This document shows, in pieces, positions 35,142 through 48,636 of a DNA stretch of 64,000 nt (positions within the stretch are counted from its first letter, which is position 1; every line of letters begins with the position of its first letter). The notes under the pieces are model-generated. The model ran no database searches and had not been told where the DNA came from. It saw only the letters and a list, made by a program, of their open reading frames with translations. Made by a program: the position numbers and the translations under genes. Origin of the DNA: Lycium barbarum (Eukaryota; Streptophyta; Magnoliopsida; Solanales; Solanaceae); the NCBI RefSeq assembly GCF_019175385.1, contig NC_083337.1, forward strand, positions 167,165,713 to 167,229,712, in the 5' to 3' direction.

Positions 35142-38100
35142 GAATTGTGGTGGTTTTGGCCCTCCTGTGGTCAGTGTTGGTAGAATGCAGAGGCAATACC
35201 CGTCATTATAAGTTCAATGTAAGTTCATCCTACATTTAACTTATATCGTGACAAACATTATCAATATAATTTAACATACTATAGCAAGTTGTTTGTCTTA
35301 TTTTCTAGATTACGTGAAATTATCATTTAAGTGGCATGACATAAATAATTTCAGTCAAATTTGCTTTGCTCCAACGTATTACCTACGATTTGCTAATGTT
35401 AATGGAATAAAACTTAAACTCGATTGACTATAGGCACATTTTTTTTTTTAAGATACAATTTGATAATTTCATTAATTTATAACATGTAATCAAGTAGCTT
35501 CCGAGAAAGCTTCCAAGTATGTTAATAGCAGCATGCATGTTGATTTTGCGTCAAACACAAAAGTGAATTCTGATGGAAGATTAACTGATGGAATGTCATT
35601 TTCCGTAATGCACAAATATTAAATGCTTTGGCTCCAAATGGACAGAATAATAATGGATGGAATGTCATTTTCCGTTACTTTTGGCGATATAATGCAAAAT
35701 ATTGTGCACCAGTTTTGTTTTTTATATCATATAAATTTGCGATTGGTTACAATATAAAGTCCAAATTGCGTTTGTAGGGTAGAAGCCACTGTGTTGATCA
35801 TTCTCTTCTTACCACTATTGTTGTAAATGCCAACCCCTATCAAAATCTCTGCTTTTCAAGACAAACTCACTAATAAATGAAGTATCTCTTTTTTTGTCAC
35901 TAACATTTTTTTGTATTAATCACCAATGAACCATTACGAGCACCATAGCACAGCTTATACCTCAGCTTGCTATCCAGTACAACCACCATTAAACACACCG
36001 AGCTAGAACTTTACAAAAAGAAATGCTGAATCATACTTATAAGCCTAGGTTTAGCTCTAACAGCACACACATACACAATTTCTCTAGCTATGCTATCACT
36101 AGTGTCCTCAAACACCCTTTGATTCCTTTCCAGCCAAACAACATGTACACATTCAGCCAACAGCATTCTGAACAGTCCTGCAGCCTGAGTCTTGCCCTTG
36201 CCATTCATAATCACCCATTGTAGATATTGGTCCCATCTAGCAGTAGTAGCTGTTTTCCTCTGAGCCCACTTGAGAACTTTGTTCCAAACAAGTTTAGTGA
36301 AATGACATTCCATGAGCAAATGATCCCTGATTTCAGGGGAGGTAGTACACAAAGAACAGATAGGATCAACAGCCAGTCCCCACTTACTAAGCCTAGCTAT
36401 CAGCAGTTAACATCCTTCCATGGAAGTGTAGCCACATAGTAAATCTAGCTTTTGGTCTTGCATCATCAGCAAACATGAGGCTTTTCCATGGTATATCAGA
36501 CACTTCCATGGAAGGATGTGCCACACAGTGTAATATTTCAATAAGGGGGTGCCAATTGTCACGAGTCTAATAAAAAGAAGGAATATAATAGAGTTAGGCT
36601 ATAATAATGTTAAATTTATTACTGAATTCATTTAGTATAATTTACTGATTACAAGAGGAAAATGTTATAGTTGGTCAACTACATTATATTTCAGTTCATA
36701 TGCCCTTTTTTATTGCTGAAATGAAATATTTGCAAGCTGAGATTTTGTAAATGCAGGTGGTGATGAGAAATATAACAAGAATATGCTCAACTAAGTCTAC
36801 TGTAACAGTAAATGGAAAATTTCCTGGTCCAACTATTTATGCTAGGGAAGATGATACCCTACTTATAAAGGTCGTCAACCAAGTTCACTATAATCTCACC
36901 ATCCACTGGTTAGTTCTCTACTACAAAATTTTCCATCCTACATGTTTTGATTTTGAAAAAAAAGGGCACAGCTGCGTGATCTTTACACAAATAGCCGACC
37001 AGATTCACTATTTTTTTTAGCCAGTATACATAGATTATACACTAAGAAAAAGAATACAATTATGCACATATTATATATGGATTATACATATATTATATAT
37101 CGTTCAACTATTTTCAGTTTAGTGTTTGGGTAGGCAGCTATTTAGGTTAATTCTTCAATTACATACGTCAGGGTCGTTTGGTTGATGGTTAGGACGGGAA
37201 CTATTAGTATATTAAAATTAGCATAGTTAATATCATGTTTGATAGTTTTTTTTTCCGTTGTATAAAATTCAGCATACCAAATACATGATTATCATTTAAC
37301 AATCCCACTTAACTAAAACATGTAGTATAATTTATGAGTCAATTCATATATTATTTTATGTAAGGTAGAAATGAAATTAAATAAATAATATATGAATACT
37401 TATACTCTGCATAATTATACTACTTATACTCTTCATAATTATACTTTGGGTAAGTAATCTCTACATTATTGACATCTGCATAACTCTAACCACCTATCAA
37501 ATGACCCCTTAATGTTGAGCAGGCATGGTGTGAAACAAATTCGAACGTGTTGGGCCGATGGGCCGGCTTATATAGCGCAATGTCCAATACAGCCAGGAAA
37601 AAGCTATGTATACAATTTTACAGTGACAGAGCAGAGAGGAACACTATTTTGGCATGCACACATACTCTGGCTCAGGGCCACTATCCATGGTGCTATCGTT
37701 ATCCTCCCTAAGCTTGACTCGCCCTACCCCTTTCCAAAGCCCCAACAAGAAGTTGTCATCATTTTAGGTAACATCACGTTATATCATTTTTTTTATGGCG
37801 TTTAATTTATATATACTGACTGTGTAAGGAATTTCACGCTAACAATGTGTCATACTAATTAGTTATAACATGTTATTTACTGCAATTTTTATGTTGTCAA
37901 ATCAAGATTACTATAGATAGTTTGGGGTCATTTGATTCAAAACAAGGTCATCCGGGATTATAATCTTAAGATTATAGTCAGAGGATGGAGAATCCCACCT
38001 TTAATATGAGATAGATAATCTCATGATCTTGGTATAAATTTTATCCTGATTTTAGCTAATATCCACAATCAAACACTAGAAGAATTTAAGCACAAAATTT

Positions 38101-40155
38101 ATACAGGGATAATCTTCCGAATCTCTGTAACCAAACGGCGCTGAGAGTTTGAATTGTGATCATTTGATCACTAATAATGCCGTTGGGACTTCTAGAAAAT
38201 CAAACTTTTGATATTTTCGTCCCTTTCAATGACTAAATGCAACAATTGTTCCAATAATTCCTATAATTTCACTTACACTCATTCCATGACAACATATTTT
38301 TAATGTTTGATTCCTTTTTATTTTGCCTTGTTGTCCACAAATTTGGTGGCTCAATTGACAGGTGAATGGTGGAAATCAGATGTTGAAGCCGTAATTGATG
38401 AAGCAACAATATCAGGTTTGTCACCTAATATTTCTGATGCTTACACTATCAATGGCCTTCCTGGTCCTGTCTCTACCTGCTTATCACAAGGTAAGTTTTT
38501 TTCCTTCAATTGTATTTCTTACTTCATGCATGAATTTAACTTATATCTACTGACTACGTAAATAATTATCATCAATGTAATTTACCTGTCAATTGTGACA
38601 ATACTCAATTGTAATATACTTTTCATTTTGCTTCCCCATGATCCACAGAAGGATACAATTTCCTAGTGGAGCCAGGCAAGAAGTACCTACTGAGAATCAT
38701 CAATGCTGCACTGAATGAAGAACTTTTCTTTAAGATCGCTGGCCACAACCTCACTGTGGTAGAAGTAGATGCTTCCTATGTTAAACCCTTTGAAACTGAG
38801 ACAATATTAGCAGCTCCAGGCCAAACTACAAATGTCATTTTATCAGCTAATCTTGAAAGTGGAAAATACTTGATGGTAACATCACCATACATGAATTCTC
38901 CTATCTTAGTCGATAACAAGACTGCTACTGCAACTTTACAATATGTAGGCACAAACATTTCTTCCACCACATTCACTGTGCCACAGCCTAAAAACGCCAC
39001 AGCTGTCGCGATAAAATATATGGACTCTCTCAGAAGCTTGAATTCGAAAAAGTATCCAGCAAAAGTCCCAATGAAAATTGATCATTCCCTTTTTTTCACC
39101 ATTAGTCTTGGACTCAACCCTTGTGAATCATGTTACAGAGGATTTCGACTCGTGGCAGCTATAAATAATGTCACATTTGTTATGCCAAGTGTGTCACTAC
39201 TTAATGCACATTTTTTTAACAAAACTGGAGTGTTTACTGATGATTTTCCTAGAAATCCACCATATGCTTTTGACTATACAGGGATTCCACCAAAAAATTT
39301 GAGGACAATGGAAGGGACTAGGCTTTATAGACTTGATTATAATTCTAATGTTCAATTAATAATGCAAGATACAGGATTGTTGAGTCCTGAAAATCATCCT
39401 ATGCATTTACATGGCTTCAACTTTTTTGTGGTTGGAAGAGGCAGAGGTAATTTTGATCCAAAAGAAGACCCTAAAAAGTTCAACCTTGATGATCCTGTTG
39501 AGAGGAACACCATAAATGCCCCTTCTGGTGGTTGGGTTGCTATAAGGTTCAAAGCAAATAATCCTGGTAAATTTTATGAGGACTCTTCATTATTTATTTA
39601 AGGATTTAATTTATATACATTAACAGCATAAAATGTTTTTAAATTATTAATATAGTTTAACACGCAACAAGAAGTTAATAGCATTATCTTCCAAGTTGTA
39701 CTTCCCACTTGTGATGACCTTCAAAGTGTAATTATATTTTAGGTGACATGATATTGTGAAAGATTATGTTTCTTGTCAGTATATCAAAGTAAACTCTCTA
39801 TTTAAATGTTGTTTGGTGAGATTTCAACTTTTGTAATCTTTTCGCTCTTTTTTGGGTTAAATTTTGGGGAAGTTACACATTTGGCTGCTCGGTAAAAAAA
39901 TATTTACATAAGTTAGCCAATATACATAATATATATGTATATTATGTGCATATTATACATCTGGCAACTTTTTTTTTTGAGCGGACGATTATTTATGTCT
40001 ATTTCCGTTGAACATTTTTTGCAGGGGTTTGGTTTTTACATTGCCATTTGGAGGTGCACACAACGTGGGGACTTAAGATGGCTTTTGTGGTAGATAATGG
40101 AAATGATCCTAATGAATCTCTTTTACCTCCTCCCAAAGATCTACCAAAATGTTAA
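35129..40155 (+). CDS. Laccase (multicopper oxidase), 554 aa
   Basis: Six exons: 35129-35218, 36757-36908, 37523-37767, 38362-38490, 38649-39566, 40025-40155, all with GT-AG introns, joined into 555 codons. The N-terminus ([15 protein letters not shown]...) is a signal peptide, so the enzyme should be secreted. The four copper motifs are present: HWHG (80-83, split by intron 2), WHAH (124-127), HPMHLHG (455-461) and HCHLEVH (517-523), followed by Leu528 as the likely type-1 axial residue. Laccases oxidise phenols with O2 and many polymerise monolignols in cell walls; the substrate of this one is unknown. The length is slightly below the usual 560-580. The second motif reads [14 protein letters not shown] where most family members have Ser at the fifth position. 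Intron 1 holds a LINE fragment and introns 2 and 3 hold MITE-like DNA. Confidence 0.95.
35905..36560 (-). mobile_element. LINE fragment (zinc-binding RT tail) in laccase intron 1
   Basis: On the minus strand, 36352-36011 encodes [22 protein letters not shown], ending in an arginine-rich tail, the zf-RVT domain found after the RT of L1-type LINEs. Upstream the frame continues as [12 protein letters not shown] but with a frame break near 36405. T-rich runs at 35890-35915 may be the reverse of the LINE poly-A tail. It is antisense to the laccase gene and is not a host exon. Confidence 0.8.
37166..37512. mobile_element. MITE in laccase intron 2
   Basis: Left end CAGGGTCGTTTGGTTGATGG and right end CACCTATCAAATGACCCC are inverted. 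Interior is AT-rich. It ends about ten bases before exon 3. Confidence 0.65.
37921..38146. mobile_element. MITE-like sequence in laccase intron 3
   Basis: Left end TTTGGGGTCATTTGATTC and right end TGTAACCAAACGGCGC are suggestive of the GGGTCATTTGG-type MITEs, but the inverted ends match poorly. Confidence 0.4.
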
Positions 40156-41300
40156 AGAGTTCCTATTACTTATTTGTGTATATTTTTCAGAGTAAATCTA
40201 CTGGTATGAGTTGTCTGAGCAAGCCAAAAGAGCTGCTATGAGTAAATAGTTTGCTTCTTTAAAAAGAAATGTTTGTAATATTACTAGGGGACAAGTTTGT
40301 TATTATATGAATTTATTTTATGATTTTTTTTGTGAGATTCTGTAAATTATTATTGAATTATGTAATCTCCCAATATGTGCTTTACTACCTTTCCTAACTA
40401 ATAGTTGGGTTGATTTTATTTTCTTTTTTGGACATAGAAAATGGGACTATTAGGAAAGAAAATGACGCTATATTCCCCCAACATTTGGGTAACACTAGGT
40501 CAATGTTGAGATTCAGCCCATTTAGTAGGGCCTGCCAAATTGTTTTGTAATTGAAAATATGGGCCATTTAGTTACTGGCCCAATTTAGGGCAAAACATTT
40601 GGATTGCAACAGCAGTATTAAGATGGAAATTACACCCCAATGATCATGAAAATGGGTGGTCTTGAACTTTTGAACCTGATTGCTCCATGTGCACAAGGGA
40701 AAAGGCAAAACTTGTTAAACTTGAAATGTTGCTCATGAGACAACCGAGGTCAAAGGTTCAAGTTCACTCACCCGCAAGTCCATTCTTGTAAATAACCCAT
40801 CATTAAGGGATTGTTTAATTTAATACAAATCAAAAATTGAATAAAAGCAATACCGAATTTTGAATTTTATAGGGATATGATTATCTCTAACTTTTACCTC
40901 AAATAAACGAGTCTTAGATGTTAGGTTAATGTTGTTGTTTCCGCTTTCCACAGCATCTAATGTGAGATGGCACAAATAATGACCTTTGTACGTTGGAATT
41001 GCACTTTGTCATTGCACATTTGCACTGTCCTAAAATGGAAATTGGACTTGGAGATGAACAAAGCATAAGAGCTACGTGTCATGAGTTTACAAGTGTACTT
41101 TGCTTTAATGCACTTTTGTTTTTCTAAAGTTGTAAGATAAATAGTTCGCCTTTGTTTGAATTATTTTGTTTACAATAATAGACACCTTTATATGTATATA
41201 TATTCATTCGATATTCGACATCTATTTTCTTGATTAATTCGAATTCATGTTGCATAGGGCTCATGAAATGCGAAAGTGCTTTTTACCAGGATTTTTTCAT
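40156..41300. other. Laccase 3' flank and intergenic DNA
   Basis: The 3' UTR probably ends within the first 250 bases (TATGAATTTATTTTATG region). The rest has no recognisable element. Confidence 0.45.
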
Positions 41301-41329
41301 TGACAAGACTCAAATTCAAGATCAGTTTA

Positions 41330-42600
41330 ACAGGGCGGAGTGATGGTTGTAAATTCCCCGAGTTGATGAGCTTATTTGATGTGATTTTCATGCGAATTAG
41401 AGATGATATGTGTGTTATGGTGCTAATTTGTGTTATTTGTATGTAGGTTGGATTGAATCGAACTTGCCGAACAAGATGAAGGAATTGAAGGAAAAACAAG
41501 CGGCAAACTGAAGGAAAAGGCTGCTGCACGATCCTTTTCGCGCTCCACTTCGCGCAGGCAAGGCAGTGTGCTAGGAAATTTGGCTGCCAGCTGCGCGGTC
41601 AGCTGCGCGACCGCGCAGCAAGCTGACGAGGAGGTTAAAGTCGAGGGTATTTTTGGAATTTCACGGACAAATCCTTGAAGCTATATAATGTTTTAGCTTA
41701 TTCCAATTAGGTTATCTTGTTTTTTGGCATACAAGACTTGTGGAAGTGGGAAGTGTATGAAGTTTTCACCACTCTTTTCCATCGATTCAATACGGAAGTT
41801 TGGATCGAAAATGGGTTGTGATGAATTCTAGTTTTCTTTCTCCTTCTATTATGCTTATTGCTACTATTATGGAGTAGTTTTATCGTAGGGTTTTGACGGA
41901 CTCGGTGTTTTGAGACTTATTTATGGATTTGATTTCGTTCTAGAATATCCGTTTGGAGTTTTGAATGTTATGCATAAACTATCTTTATTTTAGTTAATCG
42001 AAAGAGAACTACGTCATTGAGTATTTATGCTAGTATATTGTTATTGAAGTGCAATGCTTGTCAGTAATCGTAAGAGCTTTCTTGAATTGTTCTTGAATCA
42101 AGATAGGAAAATATTCTAGAGAAATTTTCCTTCTGCTAAATTCATTCGATAATTCTGGCGTATGTTCTTAAGTGTCAAATTAGTTTAATCTTGTGGATAT
42201 TTGATTCATTCGAAGGAAGAAGTTGAATATTACAGGTAAACTAATCATCCGTTGAAATCGTAAGAGTCAACGAACCTTCGGAAAAAGAACCTTTGAACGA
42301 TTATTAATCTTGAATATTTCTCTTGCACCAATCTTGTCATTAGCCCTTAATTCTCCAGTTGATAGCAACTGTTTATCAATTCACAAATTTTATTGTTCTT
42401 TGAGTTTAATAGTTAAAGTTGTTACACCACAAAACTCTAAAGATTTGATTTCCTGAATAATTTAGAGCAAGAGTGTGTTTGACTTATTAATACTATCAAT
42501 CCTTGTGGAGACGATCTTAAACTATACTATCTTTGACTAGCGAAACGCTTACGGAAAGCATATTGTAATTTGCACTCGTCACGGAGCCAACTCTTAAGTT
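41330..42600 (+). mobile_element. Decayed gypsy-type LTR fragment
   Basis: The right part has the motif CTTGTGGAGACGATCTTAAA followed by CTTTGACTAGCGAAACGC, resembling the stretch that ends many Athila/Tat-like LTRs (CCYTGTGGAYACGAT). A GC-rich palindromic part lies at 41540-41625 (GCGCGGTCAGCTGCGCGACC). No TSD, PBS or coding sequence was found. Confidence 0.35.
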
Positions 42601-44160
42601 ATGAATTCGGCAGAACCCAATGTTGTGTCAAAAAAATCATTTGATGTACAAATCATATATTCAGAAATCAGTAAATAAACAAGTTATAGTCCAAATCCCA
42701 TAAACTAAAAGGCCAGGCTCTGCCTCTACTAATTAAGGGTGAAGGACCTCATCTGTCTCACCACAGCTCTTAATGTTGTATTAATCACTTTTTAGATTGA
42801 ATGTCTCCTGCATCTAAAATCTTGTTTGATTAGTTATATAAGTTAAATACTTTTTTTAAATGCCTCGCAACTAATGAAAATGGAGCAATTAAGTCCTTTG
42901 TTTGCTTTTCGGTATAAATACACTCTCGCTTGTTACTCAAGTTGAATAAATATGTCTCTCTCCAGTAATGTACTCCGCATTAGACGTTAATTAGCGTAAA
43001 CAAATATTTCTTTGTTGAGTTAAGAATCTAAGTTGAACAAAAACAATCTTAGTAACAATATCACACAATTAGTGAATTAAATCAAAATAATAATCTCAAT
43101 CACAATATAACACAATTAGTGAATTTCTAAGGAGTCAAATATTGAAATGGACATAACAGTCTAGGTGACAGCAAGTAATTGCAGGCTGCACGCTTGTCCA
43201 CGTGAGCTATGCTGCACGCGCTTACCCAAGTGTCTTCTAATCAGGATCACATGCTCCCACGGATTTTGACTCTTATAGGAATGAGAGAGAAATAAGGAAT
43301 CTTTCCTTCAATGGAAACAAATTGATAGCGGTTCTAGTACCAGCTCATTTCCTTTAATGGACTATCATTTATATATTTGATTAATTTCACTCCTGATTTT
43401 TTTATATTCCTCTTTGGTTTGCTTTTGGTTCTTGTTCTAAATCATGAACATGCTGACCATCATTTCAACAACTATGCTGGCCTTTACCCTTTTCTAGCAA
43501 TCATTTCCAAAGAAAAATGAAAATTTTCTATTTTTTCTTCACATAGTTTAATAATACAGTTTTTTTTTTTTAAAAAAAAAAACAATTTTGCAGTATTGAT
43601 TGGGAGGCTACTCAAATTTCTAAATCCATATTTTGTAGTTTAAAGGAGTAAAAATTACTGTGCTAGCTATTTTAAACAAAGAAAAATGGACTTTATTGTC
43701 AGAAATCTTAATGCATTAGTAAATATTGCTACTAATTTTTTTCTATAATTGGGCTATCATTTTTGGCATGTTTCAAATTAATTATCTGTTGAAAAGGGCC
43801 TAAAAAGGAAAGGGCAAAAAGGGGACAGAATCTTTAGGTTGATACGATTGGTCAGCTCTATTGTTAAAAATAAACAATTAATATTGCAATAAATAAAGAT
43901 ATAATCCAAAATATTGAAGTTGGTGTGAATTGAAAAGGCCAAACCAGTGTGTTCGTTTGACATTCGTAATAATTGAGTGTGCAGATTTCTTGAATTTTTT
44001 CAAACTTTTAAAACTCATGGAGTATAAAGTATAAATAATCCATAGTATCTTTCACATTTTACTGTTTTCTGCTTTTAGCCTTTCAAAAATGCTTTTGGCC
44101 GCTACGATTAGATAATACTAGTAATTTGTCAGAGAGTTATGAATAATTGTGATTAAGTAA
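42600..44160. other. Gene-free AT-rich region
   Basis: Nothing recognised; only short frames and T/A homopolymers (43560-43582). Confidence 0.45.
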
Positions 44161-44165
44161 TTACT

Positions 44166-44385
44166 CGCTCCATCACAATTTAGGTGATAGCCTTTTTAAT
44201 TTAGTTTATCTAAAAAAATGTTATATTTCTATAATTTGAAAGAACATAATTATAAAAAAAAATCTTTTACCTTGATGAAATGTCTAATGTTTATTTTAGA
44301 TCATAAACTCCAAAATCTTCATTTCTTTCTTAAACTTTGTGCGTAGTCAAATGGTGTCACATAAGTTGGGATTAAAAAAGCACTC
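44166..44385. mobile_element. Stowaway-like MITE
   Basis: Left end TACTCGCTCCATCACAATTT and an inverted partner near 44350-44390. A second, partial copy seems to start at 44385 (CACTCCTTTTGTCTCAAATT). AT-rich and non-coding. Confidence 0.5.
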
Positions 44386-45258
44386 CTTTTGTCTCAAATT
44401 ATATGTTGTATTTTTCTTTTACCCGTCTCTTAAGAAATATCAATTAGGAGTATTTTTTTTTTGACTATTTTATCTTTATCTATGCTTTAAGTTATAATCT
44501 CTATTCATTAAATATTTACTCTATTTATATGTCAAATACCTCATAATTGAGGTGCTTATAGTCTTCAAGAACAATTATTACTAAAGAGAAAATAGGAAAA
44601 AGTAATTAAATTTATCTTGAATTCCTAAAATAATTATCTTAAAAGACTCAAAAATGTCCTCCGTCCATCTATTGGTTTAAAATTACCCTCAACATTTATT
44701 TTGGGTTCAAATTTGTCCTTTTTAGATGGAAAAAGGACATGGCAATGGGATGGGGTCTCATTTAACACATGGCTAGTTCTTATTCGCCCACGTGGAATGG
44801 TAACCCAAAACAAATGGGCACTGACCTGAAAGACTTCACCTGACCTGTAAACCTATACCTGCGATCAAAGACACAACCCAAAAGACTCTCATTCAGGTGG
44901 AGATAATTATTTTCAAAAATAACTATAAATAATTTGAGAGCAGGGATACTATTTACTTCCAAAAAGGATCTAAGGACATTTCAAAGAAAGGGAAAAGTGC
45001 TGACCACTTTTGTACTTTTTGTGCTTGCCATAGCTTTAATGAGACCATGTTATTTGTCTAATGAACTATTTGCACGCAACCCCAACCGATCTTGAAACTT
45101 GTTGAATTGTCATTAGCCTTCGAGTATTTCGATAATCTCTTTTGGGAGTTGAAATTAAATTTTCAGTTAAGCTAAAAGTTCCTGCCCTAAACAGATTTAA
45201 AAACTTTGTCATTTGTGGGCATATCGACACGTATTCGACCAAGAGACGCAGTGAATGA

Positions 45259-45966
45259 GAGAAAAGGACCAAAATCATCCATAATGTTTGGGTTTGGATC
45301 AAAATCATACATATTCTTTCACATGGTGCACTAATAGTACATTATGTTTGCATAAGTGGTGCACTTTTAGTCACAATCCCAAATAAATTTAACGGAAAAG
45401 AACAAAAATGCCCCTGAACTTTTAGAAAAGGTATAAAAATACCCTTTATTAATCTATTTTGCTAAAACTACCCCTCAATTCACCTTTTTGGCTCATTTAT
45501 TCCCCTTGACTAACGGACAACACTAATTTTTTTTTTTTTAAAAAAAATTAAATTGCACATGACATTTTATTACTGAAAAATTGATTTATTCTTTTAAAAA
45601 GAAATCTGAAACCTTGGAATTTTTTTAAATTTGGAAAACTTTTTTTTAACGAGTAAAACCTTGACTAACGGACAACACTAATTTTTTTTCTTTTCAAAAT
45701 GTGAAAAATTGGATTTTTATAAAAATCTGAAAAAATTAAATTTTTTATGGAAAAACTGTGTTTAAAAAAAAAAAACAGAAAACTATCTTTTTTTAAATCT
45801 AGAAGAAAATTATGGAGTATTAGTTTTACACATTTTACTTAAAAAAAACAATCAGTTTTTCAGATTTAAAAATTGAATTTTCTAAAAAAAAAATGGGGTT
45901 TCCACCCGTTAATTTTTTTTTTCCAAACTTAAAAAAATTCCACATGTTTCAATGAAAATCCAATTC

Positions 45967-46031
<65 letters not shown>

Positions 46032-46458
46032 GCTTACTACATTTGTTTTTTTAAAGAAATGGATGTTGAAAAATTATTTTTCCTTATTCTACAAATAACG
46101 ATTTTTCAGATTTCTTTTTAAAAGAATAAATCAATTTTTCAGTAATAAAATGTCATATGCAATTTAATTTTTTTTAAAAAAATAAAAATTAGTGTTGTCC
46201 GTTAATCAAGGGGAATAAATGAGCCAAAAAGTTGAATTGAGGGGTAGTTTTAGCAAAATAGATGAATAAAGAGTATTTTTATACCTTTTCTAAAAGTTCA
46301 GGGGCATTTTTGTTCTTTTCCGTTAAATTTATTTGGGATTGTGACTAAAAGTGCACCACTTATGCAAACATAATGTACTATTAGTGCACCATGTGAAAGA
46401 ATATGTATGATTTTGATCCAAACCCAAACATTATGGATGATTTTGGTCCTTTTCTCCG
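45259..46458. mobile_element. Large foldback element, 1.2 kb
   Basis: Arms of about 350 bases are near-perfect inverted copies (GAGAAAAGGACCAAAATCAT, GGTGCACTAATAGTACATTA, CAAAAATGCCCCTGAACTTT on both sides). An 8-bp TSD GTGAATGA is present at 45251-45258 and 46459-46466. The core includes an internal duplicate of the CCTTGACTAACGGACAACAC block and a TA microsatellite (45971-46026). No coding sequence. Confidence 0.88.
45971..46026. repeat. (TA)n microsatellite
   Basis: About 28 TA units in the core of the foldback element. Confidence 0.93.
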
Positions 46459-46469
46459 GTGAATGATGA

Positions 46470-47420
46470 CAGTTTAGTTTGCTACGTAATTATTCTCCCA
46501 AATGGTTCCTTGAGACTCCAACTCACAGCCCTAGGTTTGTGATTCGGCTTAATAATCATTTAATGCTTCTTTTGTACGTTTGCGAGGAGCTATTATGTCT
46601 GTGCTTTGGGTCGATCTACGTGATTAGTTACGGAGCCTCACAAAAGTAGGGGTAAAGTCTGCATGCATTTTTATCCTCACTGAACTTCACTTATGGGATT
46701 GGGTTTGTTGTTGATGTAGTTAGACACAATTATCAACTTTAGTATTGAATTATGAACGTGACCCAACTGAGTAAAATGGAGCAAATTCGGTTGAGGACCA
46801 GGAGATGAGGGAAAGGAGAGAGACAAAGAGCAATTTGGATATGAAGCACTGCTGGGTAGACCAGCTCAGCTCTGCGAAGGCCTTTCGGAGATTCACCTTT
46901 CTTTCTCTTCTACAACTATTTTGGAATGCATTTCTTTTAGCAAAAGCGACTGTTAATTTTGAATGAGGGTATTATGTTTTGGTGTTAAAATTTCATTTAA
47001 TATTTAATATGTATAAATAATTTATTTCATACGTAATATAACGTTCTATCTTAGAATCCATAAATATAAAATCTTGAATCTGTTTCTATTATTGTTTCTA
47101 AGTTTTTATTAGGAGAAGAGTATCTTTGATTGGTAAACCCTTTTTCATTTTCCATTTAAGGGTGAAAGAGTTAGAAGGCGAGCCCCTCAATTTTATTTGT
47201 TCCTTTTTTTTCCCTGTCGCAACAGTGAGAATCGCAGATAAAGAATACAATCTATCATCATGCCTGGGGCATAATAAATTATTGCATCCGAGCTTAATTA
47301 GTCAAATTTCTCACATGAGCTTGCACGAAATTATTTCAAGTACAGGGGCTCATCATTTTAGTAAAAGTAGCAATTTAGTGGGAACAAGATGATGCTCCTT
47401 TGTCTAAGAAGGATCGCCAT
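46470..47420. other. Gene-free region
   Basis: The 88-codon frame at 47126-47392 has no domain and no splice support. Nothing else recognised. Confidence 0.4.
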
Positions 47421-47423
47421 ATA

Positions 47424-47795
47424 CAGGGGCGGATTTAGGGCGGCGAAAAGATGTACACCTGAATACCCTCAGCAAAAAACACACTATATATAGAGAGTAG
47501 ATTTTCTATGTTTATGTACATATATAAATTTTGAATATGCTGAACAAATGCAAAAATTAGTTCAAGCGGTCTAGAGAGTTCAAAATGCACTCTAGCGTCT
47601 CAGGTTTGATCCTAAGGGACACTAATATTTTTTAATTTTAGCTTTTGTTGTCCAGGATATTCAAAATTACAGTGATTTTTTTTCATTTAATTCTCAGGGA
47701 CAAATAAGCTGGAATTGTGTAGTTTTAGCTTATTCTCATGTTTACATTTTTGTTTTTTGAATCCCAGAATGAAAATTCTGAATCCTCCACTTTAG
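47424..47795. mobile_element. hAT-like MITE, degenerate
   Basis: Starts CAGGGGCGGATTTAGGGC and ends near CTGAATCCTCCACTTT, an imperfect inverted pair of the CAGGGGCGGATTTAG family. A tRNA-like GTCTAGAGAGTTCAAAATGC block sits inside. No TSD found. Confidence 0.5.
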
Positions 47796-48391
47796 CAACG
47801 TAGAAATGACCCTAAAGAGAAAAAGAATTGAAGACTAGAATGTTCATAAAATCATAGTGCGGAAGAGATGGACACGCTCCAGAAATAAAGCGTTCAACAA
47901 TTTATAAATTCTCCAATACTATAACAATCGAAATAATGAAACCGAAACAAGGAAAAGAAAAGTTGAGGCCTCCATTTTTTTATTTTTAATTACCTTATTG
48001 GAGTATTTTGATTGTCAATAAATTCTTCTTGCTATGGTGCTTTTAAATGACTTTTATTTATAAAAAAAAAGTGCATATGCAACTTAGAAACTTTTTAAAG
48101 TAATGTATGTAAATTATTATTTTATTTCTATAGATTATTTAAGAGATGGTATCTGATTTTTCTCGACAATGTCAATAATTTTTTTTAATATTGAAAAAGA
48201 AAAAGACAAAGAAAACCAATAAAGAAAGTAGTATTTCTAATTGGGGAAGGGATAAAAGACGGAGCAAGTGATGTAGAGTGGGCTATAGTGACTGTGAATC
48301 GTGTCAAAAAAGGACACCTGCACTCTCTGCAACGGACAGGCTGATTTGTGTTTGTTTGGAATTAGTAATAATATGAAGGGGCAACTAGACA

Positions 48392-48636
48392 TCCATCTAC
48401 TCGATTGGTTTACCTTTACTTATTCAATATGTTAAAAATATATTTTCATTCTTACTTATCATTTTTAACATTTTAAAATAAGATATTTTTTTTTATAATA
48501 TTAATTATTTACTTTAAATTATTTTTTAAATTTAATAAAAATATGCACTAATTAATATGAATATATTGATAAATTATGCGTTTCATTTATTATTTCTTAA
48601 ATAACGTGAAAAGTTTAAGGTGAATGGGGGAGTAAA
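48392..48636. mobile_element. Stowaway-like MITE
   Basis: Left CTACTCGATTGGTTTACC and right GGTGAATGGGGGAGTA are inverted ends; AT-rich interior. Confidence 0.6.

Noticed and set aside
36011..36352. Host gene in laccase intron
   Set aside because: The sequence is the zf-RVT tail of a LINE.
47126..47392. 88-codon frame
   Set aside because: No recognised domain or gene context.
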